Source: Epichloe hybrida
Taxonomy: Eukaryota > Ascomycota > Sordariomycetes > Hypocreales > Clavicipitaceae
Assembly: GCA_019022495.1 (NCBI GenBank)
Contig: JAFEKR010000008.1
Location: 744,001-808,000 of the forward strand
Reading direction: 5' to 3'
Length of the DNA stretch: 64,000 nt
Numbering within the stretch: position 1 is the stretch's first letter; each line of letters begins with the position of its first letter. Both the position numbers and the translations under genes were made by a program. The notes beneath the pieces were generated by a model that made no database searches, was not told the origin of the DNA, and saw nothing but the letters and a program-made list of their open reading frames with translations. Shown one piece after another: positions 33,657-45,072 of the stretch.

Positions 33657-35579
33657 CTTGTTTTACAACGCTGTAGATGTTATTGAAGCCAGGCCAACTA
33701 GGCCAAAAACGGAGTGCGCACCCCTTATAGTGGCTGCGATAAACGAGCATATAATGCTCAACAGATGTATTGCTTATGTTGATGATAGTAGGATTGCGAG
33801 GTTGTTGGCGACTAGCATGAAACGAGACCCTTTCGACTTTGTTGAGTATTGGAGTGATAATGGAGGTCGTACGATTCGTGAAAGTGGGAAAATGGCTCTA
33901 AAGAGCCTGTTCTTATACCGACGACGGCAGAATCAGACTTTTCTTCCGCAGCATAAGGGCGGTGGATTAAGCACGCTTCATGCAATATTATAACTACGAC
34001 CGTGCCTAAACCTAAAAATTGATATTTAAACTCGTAGGGCGTGTAAGGAATAGAACCTTTTAACTCCTAATTAGGTAGGCGGTTAAAAAATTATTCACAT
34101 ACCTTACAGTATTTTAGTGTAAATTCACACTCACAGTCAATTAGTCAATCAGTCCATCAGTCCATCAGTCAATCAGTCCATCAGTTAGTCAGCTAGTCAG
34201 TCAAATCGTCGGTCAGTCAAATAAATCGTTAGTTAGCAAGTTAGTTTATTAGAAGGAAGTTAGGAAGGAAGGATTTACACTGTGTATACGTGCCCACATA
34301 CGTCTCTTATCACACACTTTAGGGTGGCTATAGTCACGAAAATTTACGATTTTTGGGTTTAGGCGCAGTTGCAGCTATAGTCTTCCGCAAAGTACTAGGT
34401 TTAGCTACACCTGAAACCTGTGAATCATAACATTCACGACCAAAAGTGAAAATGCTCGGCCAATGGTCATGCAATATGCGCGCACACCACAGGTGTAACA
34501 ATTAGCGTTTAAACTAACAAGGACAAGTACTAATAGTAAAAGTCTATTGATTTTTAATTTTTTTTACGTCATTAGTTATAGCCAATGCATCTGATTTTTT
34601 ATAACACAATTATTGAAATGTAGGGAGCTAGTTGCCAGTTAGCAACAGCTGTACAGGTGCAGCTCTACGGTTAGGGACTGGTAGAAGTTGTAGAACCACC
34701 ACGTTAGAATAACTAACGCAACGTAACGGAAGGTTATAGTAGTTATTAACTAATTAAATTTAATTTAGATTACTTTTATAATAGCTAATAGAGTAATAGA
34801 ATTGATTTTAGTGATATTATATAGGCAATGTAGCTATTAGATTAAGAGGCCTAGCTATTTAGCTAGATTAAAAAGATCTTTTTTCTCTTATATACTTACT
34901 AACTATATCAGTAAATCTAGACTACTAGAGAGGTCTTATAGGCTACTTTTTATCTATATATAAAATCTAAAAAATTAACTTATTACTATATAAACTAGTA
35001 ACCTATATGCACTAAATTTTAGTCTAAAAATATTCTTACATTAAATAATAGCCTTATTTTCTAGCTTTAATTTGCTATATATAAGACTTTTATATAACCT
35101 TTAGTTAAAGAGAAAATCGCTGTTAAAGATAGCTATAGGGTAACCCGCGTATAGGGTAACTTACTTACCTAATCACTAGTGGCGCACTTATAGCTACGCT
35201 TATAGCTATAACGTAATTAAATAATCTATAATTAATTAAAATTAGTTATTTACAAAGTTAGTTATAACTATTAATAGCTACAGTGTAGCTATTAGGCTTG
35301 CAATTTAAGCTAGTAATAAAAAGGTCCTTTAACTAGAAAGGGCTAAAAATAGGTCTTATTTTTAACACTCTCTTTACAAAAGAATTACATTAAAAGCAAT
35401 TAAAAGCATATAAGGAGACTATAGGGTAAATAATGACTTTTAAATAATAGATAAAAGGGAAAAAACAGGAAAAGATAAAAGACGCCATTTTTGAATTCCT
35501 AGCTATTGTTAAATATAGCTCCCTTTTTAGCGTTGTTTTTGACTCTCTGTTAAAGGGTTTTAGTTGTTAGTTATTAGTT
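33657..35579. other. F-box upstream region grading into AT-rich repeat DNA
   Basis: The first 350 bp are normal composition and should hold the F-box promoter. From about 34130 to 34230 a degenerate CAGTCAATCAGTCCAT-type tandem repeat occurs. At 34300-34520 a GC-richer island lies between AT-rich stretches and could be an LTR remnant. At about 34545-34620 there is a ~70-bp word shared with 47630-47695 and with the target site near 23365. Beyond 34.7 kb the DNA is RIP-type AT-rich. No gene is supportable. Confidence 0.45.
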
Positions 35580-36612
35580 TTTAGTCATTATTAAGCCCTA
35601 AAAGCTTAATAAAGGCCTAGTAAAGAGGTATAGATAACGGTTTTATTAAACTATTTATAAGTATTAACTTTATATCTAGATATTTAATCTTAGCTAAACC
35701 TGCTAATACCTATTACCCAATATAGTTAAACTTTAGTAAAGTATACTTAGTATAGCTATATAGGGCAGGGTTATAAGCTATAATTATAGCGCCTTAATTA
35801 TTATAGAATATCTATATAGGGGGAGAAATAAGGGTTTTTAGCTCCTTAAATAAGCCCTAAAGCTACTATAGCTCCTAGAAAGTCTTGTAAATAGCGTTAG
35901 CTTTAGCTTTTAATATTAATAAAGCTATTATACTAGCTTTCTTTAATTTCTAGCTAATAAGTTTACTAGCTAGCTTAAATAAATAAGTATATATAAATTT
36001 AGAGGTCTTTTTATCCCCTATAAAATCACTATTATAATAACCTATTAGGCTTTTGCTAGCTATACCTTTAGGGTCTCCCCTATAGATTATAGTAAGGAAT
36101 TTAGTCCCTAATAAGTACTTAAGCAGGTTTTTAGCTACTTTTAGGTGCTTTATATAGGGGCTAGCTAGTGCTATAAATAGCCACTAAAGTATAAAGGCTA
36201 TATCTAGCCTTATAAGTAATATTAGGTATATTATAGTCCCTATAATACACTAATAAAGCTTGATTTTGCTAGCTATTAAAAGCTTAGTTATTTATATAGC
36301 TAATACGCCTAGCTAAAGAGGTATACTAATAGGCTTACTATCTAGTATATTAAATTAATTTAAAACCTCTAAGATATACTAAGATTAATAAATTTTTAGT
36401 ATCCTATTAGGCCTATCTTATATAATTTAAACCTCTAAGATATACTAAGATTAATAAATTTTTAGTATCCTATTAGGCCTATCTTATATAATTTAAACCT
36501 CTAAGAAGAATTTAGTAAGCCCTTTATTTTCTATTAAATAGACTTTATAAAGTTTCTTTTTAAGTCCTTAAATATAAGGTAAATCTAGTCTAATTAGAAA
36601 GTAGTTATTAAT
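35580..36612 (-). mobile_element. Ty1/copia retrotransposon relic (end of RT and RNase H), RIP-decayed
   Basis: Read on the minus strand, the decayed frame keeps the order of copia polyprotein ends. There is a LxVQIIQDRPNRIL-like segment, a GTIIYLILLIRLDIAF stretch corresponding to the usual G-S-L-MYL-TRPDIA block, a YNSDFIGDKKTSK segment for the CDSDWAGD block, and LISWKLKK for the ISW-SKKQ block. Stops are all explainable as C-to-T or G-to-A changes. A ~67-bp tandem duplication (about 36361-36497) repeats one of these segments. The RT core and LTRs are not visible, so this is a truncated, inactive fragment. Confidence 0.75.
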
Positions 36613-37048
36613 ATCGAGTGTCTTGCGGTTGCTAAGTCCGCGGGCATGGAAGATGTTTGTTGGTTTCCAAGAGGCAACCACGGATGCGCATTCGTGTGCG
36701 TCAGTTTACAGCGGGATGGAGTGGGTGGGGGCTGCTGGGCGACGCCAGAATGGCTCAAGGGGCCTCACTGCAGCGCCGCTATATGGCCATGAGCCACTTT
36801 GGCGTTGCTCTTCCCGCTCTAGCGGGGCATGAGCAAGAGCGGCAGGGGCTTATCGCCACGTGATTGATACAGATGACGGATCCCTGTGTCTGGCCTGGCT
36901 GCACGGCGCGTCAGCTCCGTTCGCTTCATGTGGGGCTGGTCATTTTTATCGACATCATCTGGACTAACCACCCAACAACTATCACGGCCCTCAGCCGAAA
37001 CCTCCCAGCTTCCCTCCGCCCAGGCAATGCGTATGCGCCATCATCACC

Positions 37049-39202
37049 ATGGCCGGCGCTCCAGTGCGAAGGGCTTCTTACAAGGACACTTTACAGCCTG
37101 CTTTGCACAGGCGCTTCTCATCCACTGCCATCCTTTTGTTGGCCGTTTCCTATCTGGAAGCTCTACTCCTAGCTAACTGGAGCTCATGTTGGTTCACCAC
37201 CCACAGCACAAAAAGTCAACACCCATCCCAACTCTTCGCATTGTTGCTAACTCGATGGTCTCTCTCGCTAGATTTTTGGTCATGGTTTCCGATTGGACCT
37301 GCAGGCCTTCGAGCACTGCTCATCTTTTTGTGTGGTCTGTCGATCCTCATCCTCCGTATCGCGCATTATCATGTCGGCCTGAAAACGACCGAATCGGGCC
37401 TGCAAAACCTCGGCTCGTCCCTCATCAGCCTTTCGACGTACGAGACCGGCTTCTGGTACTGCATCTCGAGCTCCCTCTTCTGTCCCATCTTTCTCTTCTC
37501 CATGTCAGAATCTGCCAACTTGAGATGGATTACCTACTTTAGTGGCGATCGACCTCGCCTCAACGAACGCCCGCTCTTCTTTACTTGCTACCTCGGCGTG
37601 TGCGCTCTTTTGCAAACAATCAATCATTATAGAGTCGACATCGACCGTCTGGATTTTGGGGTCTCCAGGCGCAGCTCGGCCGCGCGGCAGAATATTCCGA
37701 GTTTCTTGCCCAGGCCCTTTCAGACAGTATTCTTGAAACTCCCCAGCGTCTTTGGACTATGTGCGCAGCAAGCATTGTCAGCTGTGCTGCTGTGTCTGAT
37801 CTTGTATTATTTGGTCCTGCGTTCATTCGCGTGGGGCTGGGCGTTGACCTTCTTACGGCCGTTTTACAAACTTCCCAAATCAACCATTCTTCCTCCGACC
37901 TTGCCTACCGATCTGTATCTATTGGCGCGCTGCTTCTATGCTGGGACGTTGATGAACTTTATCTGGGCATCGGGCAATACTGCATTCTCTGTTTTCATGG
38001 TCAGAGAACCCCTTAAGAACGGTAATCCGTTGACATCTGAGTCCAAGGACCCTAATGGTAGCCTGTTGAACGGGCTCAAGAGCAAGAAGTTATCCATCAA
38101 GGTGAGCGAGCATTGTTCTTTCTTCCCATTTCCTCTTCTCGCCCAACAAAAGAGACTCCCGGAACTAACTAATCTATAGTCATTTGCTGTATGGGAACTG
38201 TCGCTCATTGCACAAGATTTTGAAGCTCGACGTCAAGCTATATACGGTGATATTGATCGCAAAGATGGCCCAATGTGGTCTCAAGTCTATGCTATCTGTA
38301 TGGATCTCCTCAAGCAAATCGAGAATCGCGTCGACGAGTACGGAAGACCCCCGCCCTCCGCAGCTGCACAACCTGCTCAAGTAACGGAACCCAAACAGCG
38401 TGTGTCTGCTCCTCTTCGACAGGACTCGATTTTCACAAAGACGGGTGACAATTCTGGGCTTCTGGGCGGGGTGGAAAAGGCTCTGGATCAGATCGCCAGA
38501 GCCCCCGGGACATCTCCCGTCTCTGAGCTCAGTCCCCTGGCCAAGAAAACGTGGAAGGAGGCCAAGGACAAAATGCTTACCAAGGAGCAGCGAGAGGCTC
38601 TGTCTCCTGAGCACTTGCGAAGTGAAATCGGAAACTGGACGACAAGTCTCATGAAGATTGACTATATTGGCGGCCTTTTTCGCCACAGCTTCCGCACACG
38701 ACTGGCCGGCGTCGTCATGGGCACACCCTACGCAGAGCCAGAATTGTACGTGAATGCCATCCAAGCTCTCTGCTACCTATGCGTACACAGCCTTGCAGAG
38801 GATCAATTCGGCAACGTTCATAGGGATGTTCCGAGCGTCATTCGCACTCTGACGGCCGTCATACGGAAAGTTGAGAGTCTTAAGCAGCGTTTCCCGATGC
38901 ATTGGACCGATCCATCTGATGACAGGGATTGTCCAGAAGTGGACCAGATTTTGGATGCACTGAGGCTAGGGTTAGAACAGATTGTTGCCAAATTCGAGCC
39001 TTTCAGCAACGACTTGCGACTGTCTCTTGGCGACTTGCGCTTGGCCAAGGAGGCCATGGTGAAGCCCAAAAGAGAGGAGCCGGTGCCAAAGGCGAAGGAG
39101 CCCGCCGCGAAGCCAAAAGCAGTGGAAGCGAAGAGATCTGAGCCCTCGACAGTGCAGCGCAGGGGCTCTACTAGAAGAGTCGAAATGGAACAAGTGAGGT
39201 GA
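37049..39202 (+). CDS. ndc1: Nucleoporin Ndc1, pore-membrane protein
   Basis: The start at 37049 gives MAGAPVRRASYKDTLQPALH, a typical fungal Ndc1 N-terminus. Six or so hydrophobic segments lie in the first 330 residues (TAILLLAVSYLEALLLANW, ALLIFLCGLSILILRI and others). The conserved YFSGDRPRLNERPLFFTCY and SFAWGWALTFLRPFYKLPKS blocks follow. After the intron 38102..38179 (phase 0) the soluble C-terminal half begins SFAVWELSLIAQDFEARR and ends in a Lys/Glu/Pro-rich tail. Ndc1 anchors nuclear pore complexes and spindle pole bodies in the nuclear membrane. A further in-frame intron is likely at 37188..37271 (donor GTTGGT, acceptor CTAG): family members run NWSS directly into FWSWFP. With it the protein is 663 aa, without it 691 aa. 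Confidence 0.87.
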
Positions 39203-39819
39203 ATAGGGGCGAAGCCAATGGGACTAGATACAATTGTGTTCAAGGCAGGCACGTGGTATTATTGGCGCAACTGTACTCCGTAGATCAGGACAATGAAATC
39301 AACAAGCTCATGGCTTATGGCCGTATCAACGAATTATTAGGCTAGCTAGTCCAGACTCCAGAGTGAGTTTCCGAGGCAACAGAAGCCAGTCGCGCCACAG
39401 CTGGTCGCGCCACAGCCGAGGCCCACTTTGGCTACTGGACGAACAAGCTTTCCAACAAAGCAACAAAAAAAGGGCAACGTTAGCAGATGCGCAGCATAAT
39501 ATGCTAATAAGCATATGCAGTCAAAAGGCTCCACCCTGGATACGAGACGAACTTTGTTAGAGCCGAGATTTTGTACTGTAACCCCCCCAAAAAAAAGCTC
39601 CAACGTACCGTTACACCCTCCCCTCTACATGACTTTTTCGATGAACTCGATGACTCGGCAAGGTCCATTTTGCTAGCCATGCCGCCATTCTTACCTGGCA
39701 TTGCTCCTTCCTCGAGGCTTCGAACACTGCGGTGGACAGGGTTGCGCCTCCTGTAATCAATCCATCCCTCGCCTCCCCTATCAACAACGAGCACCCATAG
39801 CACCCATGCGCCAACAAAC
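39203..39819. other. Intergenic region between ndc1 and dlt1
   Basis: About 615 bases. It contains the TACTCCGTA word near 39275 and pyrimidine-rich stretches just upstream of dlt1. No gene seen. Confidence 0.4.
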
Positions 39820-41136
39820 ATGCAATACCGACGCCTGTTCTTCCGCATCCTCTACGGGTCCATCTATCTCGTCTTCCTCCTCCTCCTCGTCGGCCTGCTT
39901 CTCATTACCCCCGGCGACGCCATCGACCGATCACTCCGCAACGGCCAAAAATACAATGTGCTCATCTTGACCATCTCGTACGTGGTGACTGCTGTCACAG
40001 TAGTTTTCGTGTACATTCTACGACTATATATTACCAAGACGGCTCTTGCTTCCATTCCCAAGGCTTGGGTGCCCATCGATAAGGGCGACGTGAAGGATGC
40101 CGTGTATCGAATGATACACAGTGGACTGAGCCGAAGTGCGGCGATTGCGTACGAGTCGAGACCCAGAGAGCAAATGATGGACTTTGGCAGAAATCTCGGT
40201 ACAAGCGATGCCGGCGAGCAGAGAGCACAGCCCGGGTACAGGAGGACAAAGACGGTCGCGGAGGACTTGGGCCTACCGCTGCCGCTGCCCTCGAGCCGTC
40301 CTGTCTGGGGCGAGATCGAACACTACGGATGGGCATCGCCGAACTCGCCTGATTTGCGCAATCTGCAATACAGCAGCGTGCTTTCCGAGCTGCCGAACCT
40401 CATTGAAGCCAGGGCGCTCACGCTGGCTCCCACACAGTCGTCAGACGGTACTGTGGCCGGGCAAACACCCATGCCGGATCCAGAGACAACTATTTTGCTA
40501 CAGCGCATGCCCAGCATGACGATGCGAGAGTACCTCGATCATCTCTCCAGCATGGACGTCGTGCCCATGGATGAAACGACGATCCTCTTCCTCGCCCAGT
40601 ATGAACACGCGCGGTTCTCCAACCGGCCCATCTCCAACGACCTGTTCCGAGAGCTCATGCATCTGTTCGCCGAGATCCTTCGCGCTATGCAACCCTTCGA
40701 CCCCAACGTTCTGCAGTCCGTCGAAGAGGGCGGAAATTTTGGCTGGGGCCCATCAGAAAGCGACATGGACATTGACAATGACGCGCCGCTGTACACGAAC
40801 CCTCCTTCTCCGCAAAGCAGCATTTCCCGTAGCACCCTGAGTTCTGTGCGACGACGGCCACCAATGCGGACGCCCTCGGCCCAAGCCTGGAGCTTTCGCA
40901 CCGCCCCCAACACGCCCGGGAGTAAGAGAACGGGCATTCTCTCTAGGAAATCAAGCGAAAACAGCTTTGCGCAGACCCGCCGACAGTATGCAGTGAGCAG
41001 TCAGCCTTCGAGTTCGAGTCTCGGGTCCAATGCGACGGGGAGCAGTGATTCGGGATCTGTGATTCGTCTTGCGACGAGGCAAGATCCGGGGGCACTTCCG
41101 TATGTGTTGAACTTGAGTCCCACGGCGGGTAGCTGA
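39820..41136 (+). CDS. dlt1: Defect at low temperature protein 1 (Dlt1)
   Basis: Single exon, 438 aa, from ATG 39820 (MQYRRLFFRILYGSIYLVF). Two membrane segments occupy about residues 8-30 and 46-68. They are followed by the Dlt1 signature: LASIPKAWVPIDKGDVKDAV, then MIHSGLSRSAAIAYESRPRE. The C-terminal 200 residues are Ser/Pro/Thr-rich and probably disordered. Deletion in yeast causes cold sensitivity; the molecular role is not known. The promoter is short and pyrimidine-rich. Confidence 0.87.
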   Translation: MQYRRLFFRILYGSIYLVFLLLLVGLLLITPGDAIDRSLRNGQKYNVLILTISYVVTAVTVVFVYILRLYITKTALASIPKAWVPIDKGDVKDAVYRMIHSGLSRSAAIAYESRPREQMMDFGRNLGTSDAGEQRAQPGYRRTKTVAEDLGLPLPLPSSRPVWGEIEHYGWASPNSPDLRNLQYSSVLSELPNLIEARALTLAPTQSSDGTVAGQTPMPDPETTILLQRMPSMTMREYLDHLSSMDVVPMDETTILFLAQYEHARFSNRPISNDLFRELMHLFAEILRAMQPFDPNVLQSVEEGGNFGWGPSESDMDIDNDAPLYTNPPSPQSSISRSTLSSVRRRPPMRTPSAQAWSFRTAPNTPGSKRTGILSRKSSENSFAQTRRQYAVSSQPSSSSLGSNATGSSDSGSVIRLATRQDPGALPYVLNLSPTAGS

Positions 41137-41664
41137 TGTTGCTTTTTATTTCATCTTCTTCATGTTATATAAAATCGGTGGTTTACTGTACATACTTATT
41201 TTCTTGAGGAGGGGGGCTTTGGACATGACGACGGATGGATATTACTTTCTGACATGGTATAGAGGTACTGTACTTATTAGGGCAATAAACGTAATTATAT
41301 TGCCGCCGCGACGATGTAGTCTAAACTTGACATGTTGGCCATGCAGCTTTTATACCATCATCAAGTTTTTCTCGAAGCCAGCATGTCACTGCATGTCACT
41401 GCATGCGCCAGCCCGCCCCACCCCACCCCACCCCACCTTTACAGAACATTTTCCAAAAGCAAAGCTTTAACTTATTATCGAACAGGTTTTTGCCCACGGG
41501 ATTCATTGATAACCATGGCAAACCTCCCCCCCATCGGCGCCAACCAAACTTCCTCCTCAACAGCCCAGCACCAAGCTCGCTCGTCTCTAAAGCATCTTCC
41601 ACAAAGGGCATAACAAGTACAAGAAAGAAATTCGACTAAAAGGAAAAAAAAAAAAAAAAAGGGA

Positions 41665-42180
41665 ATGCCCCCCCAACCGACACCCGCGCCCCAACTCCCG
41701 CTCGCCACCAACCGCGCCGCCCTCTCCAACCAGATATCGCTCCTGCTCTCCCGGCGCACAGCCCTGCTGGGATCCCTCACGGCGGGCTCCCTACCCCCCG
41801 GCGGCGGCGGCGGCGGGCGCGTCGTCGTCGTCCCGGACGAGGACTTGAAGGCGACGAGGCCAAACGACGGAGTGGGCTACGTGCCCGGGGGCGGGGCCGG
41901 GGACGGCGCGGTCGACAGCAAGCCGCGGGACGACCTCCTGCGAGGCAGGATCCTGGGCAAGAGGAAGGGGAAGGGGGCCGCCGCGCCTGTCCGCGCGGAG
42001 GGCGAGAGCGAGAGCGACGACGACGACGACGAGGGGAGGACATTGGTGGGTAGGGCGAAGAAGGCGAGGGTGGGGGAGACATCATCACGGGATGGGGAGA
42101 TGGGGGGAATGGGGGAGCCGAGGAATAAGAAGAAGAAGAAGAAGAAGAAAAAAGGGGTGATTTCACAAGGTGCTGGCTGA
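41665..42180 (+). CDS. Small basic hypothetical protein with C-terminal lysine run
   Basis: Single exon, 171 aa. The N-terminus (PQLPLATNRAALSNQISLLL) looks ordered, then a Gly6 run, an Asp/Glu/Ser stretch (ESESDDDDDEGRT) and a C-terminal NKKKKKKKKK tail, which would act as a nuclear or nucleolar localisation signal. GC content is very high compared with neighbours. I do not recognise a domain. The non-repetitive N-terminus and favourable codon use suggest it is real. The start is preceded closely by an A17-18 run. Confidence 0.55.
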   Translation: MPPQPTPAPQLPLATNRAALSNQISLLLSRRTALLGSLTAGSLPPGGGGGGRVVVVPDEDLKATRPNDGVGYVPGGGAGDGAVDSKPRDDLLRGRILGKRKGKGAAAPVRAEGESESDDDDDEGRTLVGRAKKARVGETSSRDGEMGGMGEPRNKKKKKKKKKGVISQGAG

Positions 42181-43076
42181 TGAGCTGCTTTAAACTGTGG
42201 CTGGCGAGCACAAACACTTACTTACACACGAAGCTGGGGTGATGTTACATACACGGGGCCTCGCGCATCGTACTTTATCCAACGAAGCGAGCATCTGATT
42301 TGAAAATTTCTTTTGCGTCCTAGCCTCTGCAAAGTTTGGTGCATGGTATCTTAGTGATAGGGAGGACGAGGCAAGGAGGAGTGAGGCAGCTTGCTGAAAT
42401 GGACAGGTCATCAGAGGAACCGCGCCATTTGCATACACTTCATCATGTCGGGCCATGTATGCATTTTGGTCTGTTGACCTTGTGCTTCGGGTGACGACAT
42501 CTCAAGATGCCAAAATGAAAAACACTCTGAAATGTCATCATTATGGGACTGTAAAAAAAAGAGAAAAAAAAAAAAAAAAAGTCAATTGCCATCTGTAGCA
42601 CACGCCGCCTCACCGAGGCCAATGAAAAGATGAACGAAAAAAATTGCGCCTGTTCCAATGCACACAAGATTGAAATACTTTCTTTGCGCCTTTCTCCATG
42701 TCCAAAAAAATCCTACAAAATGGATATGATTGATTGATTGATTCATCACAATCACATCTAGCCCTTGCTGCCTGCTCTTTCATAAAAATCCCCCCCTTTC
42801 AACATTTGCCCACGGCCTGGTCGGTATAATACATGTGTCGCTGCACCTTAATGTATTCGCACAAGCGGCCAAAGCCTGCAGATTCATATGACGGAATTCA
42901 ATAGCCACTGGGGTCGGAAAGCGTCGAGCGGCTCCAGATGCCAGCTTGCTGATGACACAACGTAGCCCGGTGAAACATCATCCTGACGTCTCGGAGCGTT
43001 GAGGACTAGTCTAGTTGATTATCGCACGTGTTTACAGCCTTGGGTGGGCAAGGTCAACGATCCGTGCCTCCCGACT
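42181..43076. other. Convergent intergenic region
   Basis: About 900 bases between convergent genes. It holds an A-rich tract near 42562-42580 and a short GATT repeat near 42730. No gene seen. Confidence 0.45.
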
Positions 43077-45072
43077 CTATTGTATCCGCTTTCGCTTCCT
43101 GTCATCCTCTCCATGAGAATCCTCGTCCTCTTCTGATCGTTCCGCAGTATCGCTCGGGTTCAATATATGAGTCATGCTGCCTCTCCGTGTCGTCGGCGCG
43201 GATGAGTCCTTGAACAGCGGGCCTTTGACGTCCCTACTTCCCGCGCCATTCCAAGACCAGCCACCAAAGGCATCTCCACCATTACTGGCACCGTTTGCCA
43301 GAGCGTGCGGGGGAGGAGGCGTAGTTGGCCGAGACTGTGGGTGGGAGTGCGAGGCTGACTGTAGAGAATATTCAGACAGTGACTCCCTGATACGCTGATC
43401 ATCCGGTCCCACTCGCCCAGGCGATGATGGCCATACAGCAGGCACGTTGGACGGTGGGAACGGCGACGCCCCTGGTTGCCAGCCATGAGCACGAATGTCG
43501 GCAGCTGTATGCCTTCTGGCAAGATTGCCCGGCGGAGTTTCGACATTGGACAGCGGATGGGGGCCGGTGGGTGGAGGGGCGGCCGCATTCCGGAGAGGGG
43601 ATGATTGTGTGGTAGTACTGCCTCCAATAGAGCCATAGGGACGCCGTGGGCCTAATGATAGAGCGGATGGCACTGTTGGCCTGTACAATGGTTGCCCACG
43701 GGGTTGAGATGTGGGCACAGTCAGGCCGCCAACAGGTCGCCTGGAATCGTCTTGCGGCAACTGCCTCGGTGATACTGGCGCATTGTCGACATTGCTAAAA
43801 TATGGCTGTCTGCCGATTTCATGAGCTTCGTCGACAAATCGAAGGGCATCTGCCTGCCTTTGCAAATCCCCCTGCATTGCTATCACTGCGACTTGTTAGC
43901 ATGGTCCGAACGGCAGAGCCAGAGCCAGCCAGGCATGCAAAACAGGGACTCTACCGTACCATCTCGATGGACGGCGCTATCAGGGGGGACGAGTGTCAAC
44001 ATGGCCCGGGACAGCTCCTGGTTGAGTTGGAGCAAGCGACCCAGAGTCTCCATGGCTGCTTGGTTCTTGACATGCATAAAGTGCGCATTCTCCTCACTTC
44101 GTTGCAGGCGAGCACCAACGTCGTAGAGCGTATGTTCTAGATTGGCCAGACGGCCATCGATGGTTTCTGGGGGAGGGGGGACGGGTTCGGCGGGCGTCCC
44201 AGTTTGCGATGAGCTCGGCTTGGGGAAGTTGGTCTCGCGATGAACCAAAGCATGACGGCTTGCTCGTCTCTTGATGTCGCGCAGCCCCGCTATGTCACCG
44301 CGCTTGAAGCTACCGTTTCCGTGCTTGAATTCCCACAATGTCGTGTCTGGATTACCAGTATGAAAAACATCTCGTTCTAGATGCCATCCATGTACTCAGT
44401 ATGAAAACGTCAAGCTTATAGTAAGCAAGAAAATGGTTGGAAGAGGGATTCTGACCTTTGTGAAAGCCATACATGTTGAGCTGGCGAACAAATGACGAAA
44501 TATTGGTATGTTTGAAGTATTGCCTGATGGTCGAGGTTAGATCCATACGTCCATACGCACACAAACACACATGCGCCAAATTCTTCCTTCTTTGTTTTTT
44601 TTCCCCCTTCTTCTTTTTCGTCTACACTGAAGGCGCACGTACGATAATACTTTCGAGAAGTCTGCAGTAGGAGACATGACAAAACTTTCCGCATTCGCAG
44701 ACCACGATATCAAGTGCTGAATGCTCGAATCCTCAAGCATGCTACGAATATGATTAGCCTTGACAATGCTCAATGTCGTAGACCAGTAGAGAGCTAGGTG
44801 TACGGTCCGCAAGCTTACTTGTATAATTTGTGAATAAAGGCTGTCTGCACAATCTTGGGCTGGTGTACCGTCGACGAAGTTGCTTGGGAAGGAGCAAGCA
44901 TGTTTGATGGAGACGAGCTGGTGGCACTCTGGTCGTTCCCCGAAGAATGACTCGGCCGATTGCTTGACTTCCCGTTCGTCTCCAATTCAGAGGCTTGGTT
45001 TGGAATGGGAGTTGTGGGGGAGGAAGTTATGTCCATGGCATCGGGAGCGGAGGCGGAGGTGGTGGAGGACAT
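43077..45072 (-). CDS. sfl1: HSF-type DNA-binding transcription factor, Sfl1-like
   Basis: Predicted 548 aa. Exons: 44819..45072, 44643..44741, 44456..44523, 43960..44376 and 43077..43885; introns are 77, 119, 79 and 74 nt and total coding length closes in frame. The HSF domain spans about residues 75-180 across four exons: FIHKLYNMLED, SWSANAESFVM, the recognition helix FKHTNISSFVRQLNMYGFHK, then VFHTGNPD and LWEFKHGNGSFKRG. A heptad/coiled-coil region follows (LEHTLYDVGARLQRSEE). The C-terminus is Pro/Ser-rich and ends with a basic RKRKRI signal. The KRGDIAGLRDIKRRAS region resembles Sfl1/Mga1-type regulators of filamentation and flocculation more than Hsf1. An upstream in-frame ATG at 45114 would add 14 residues. 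Confidence 0.86.
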
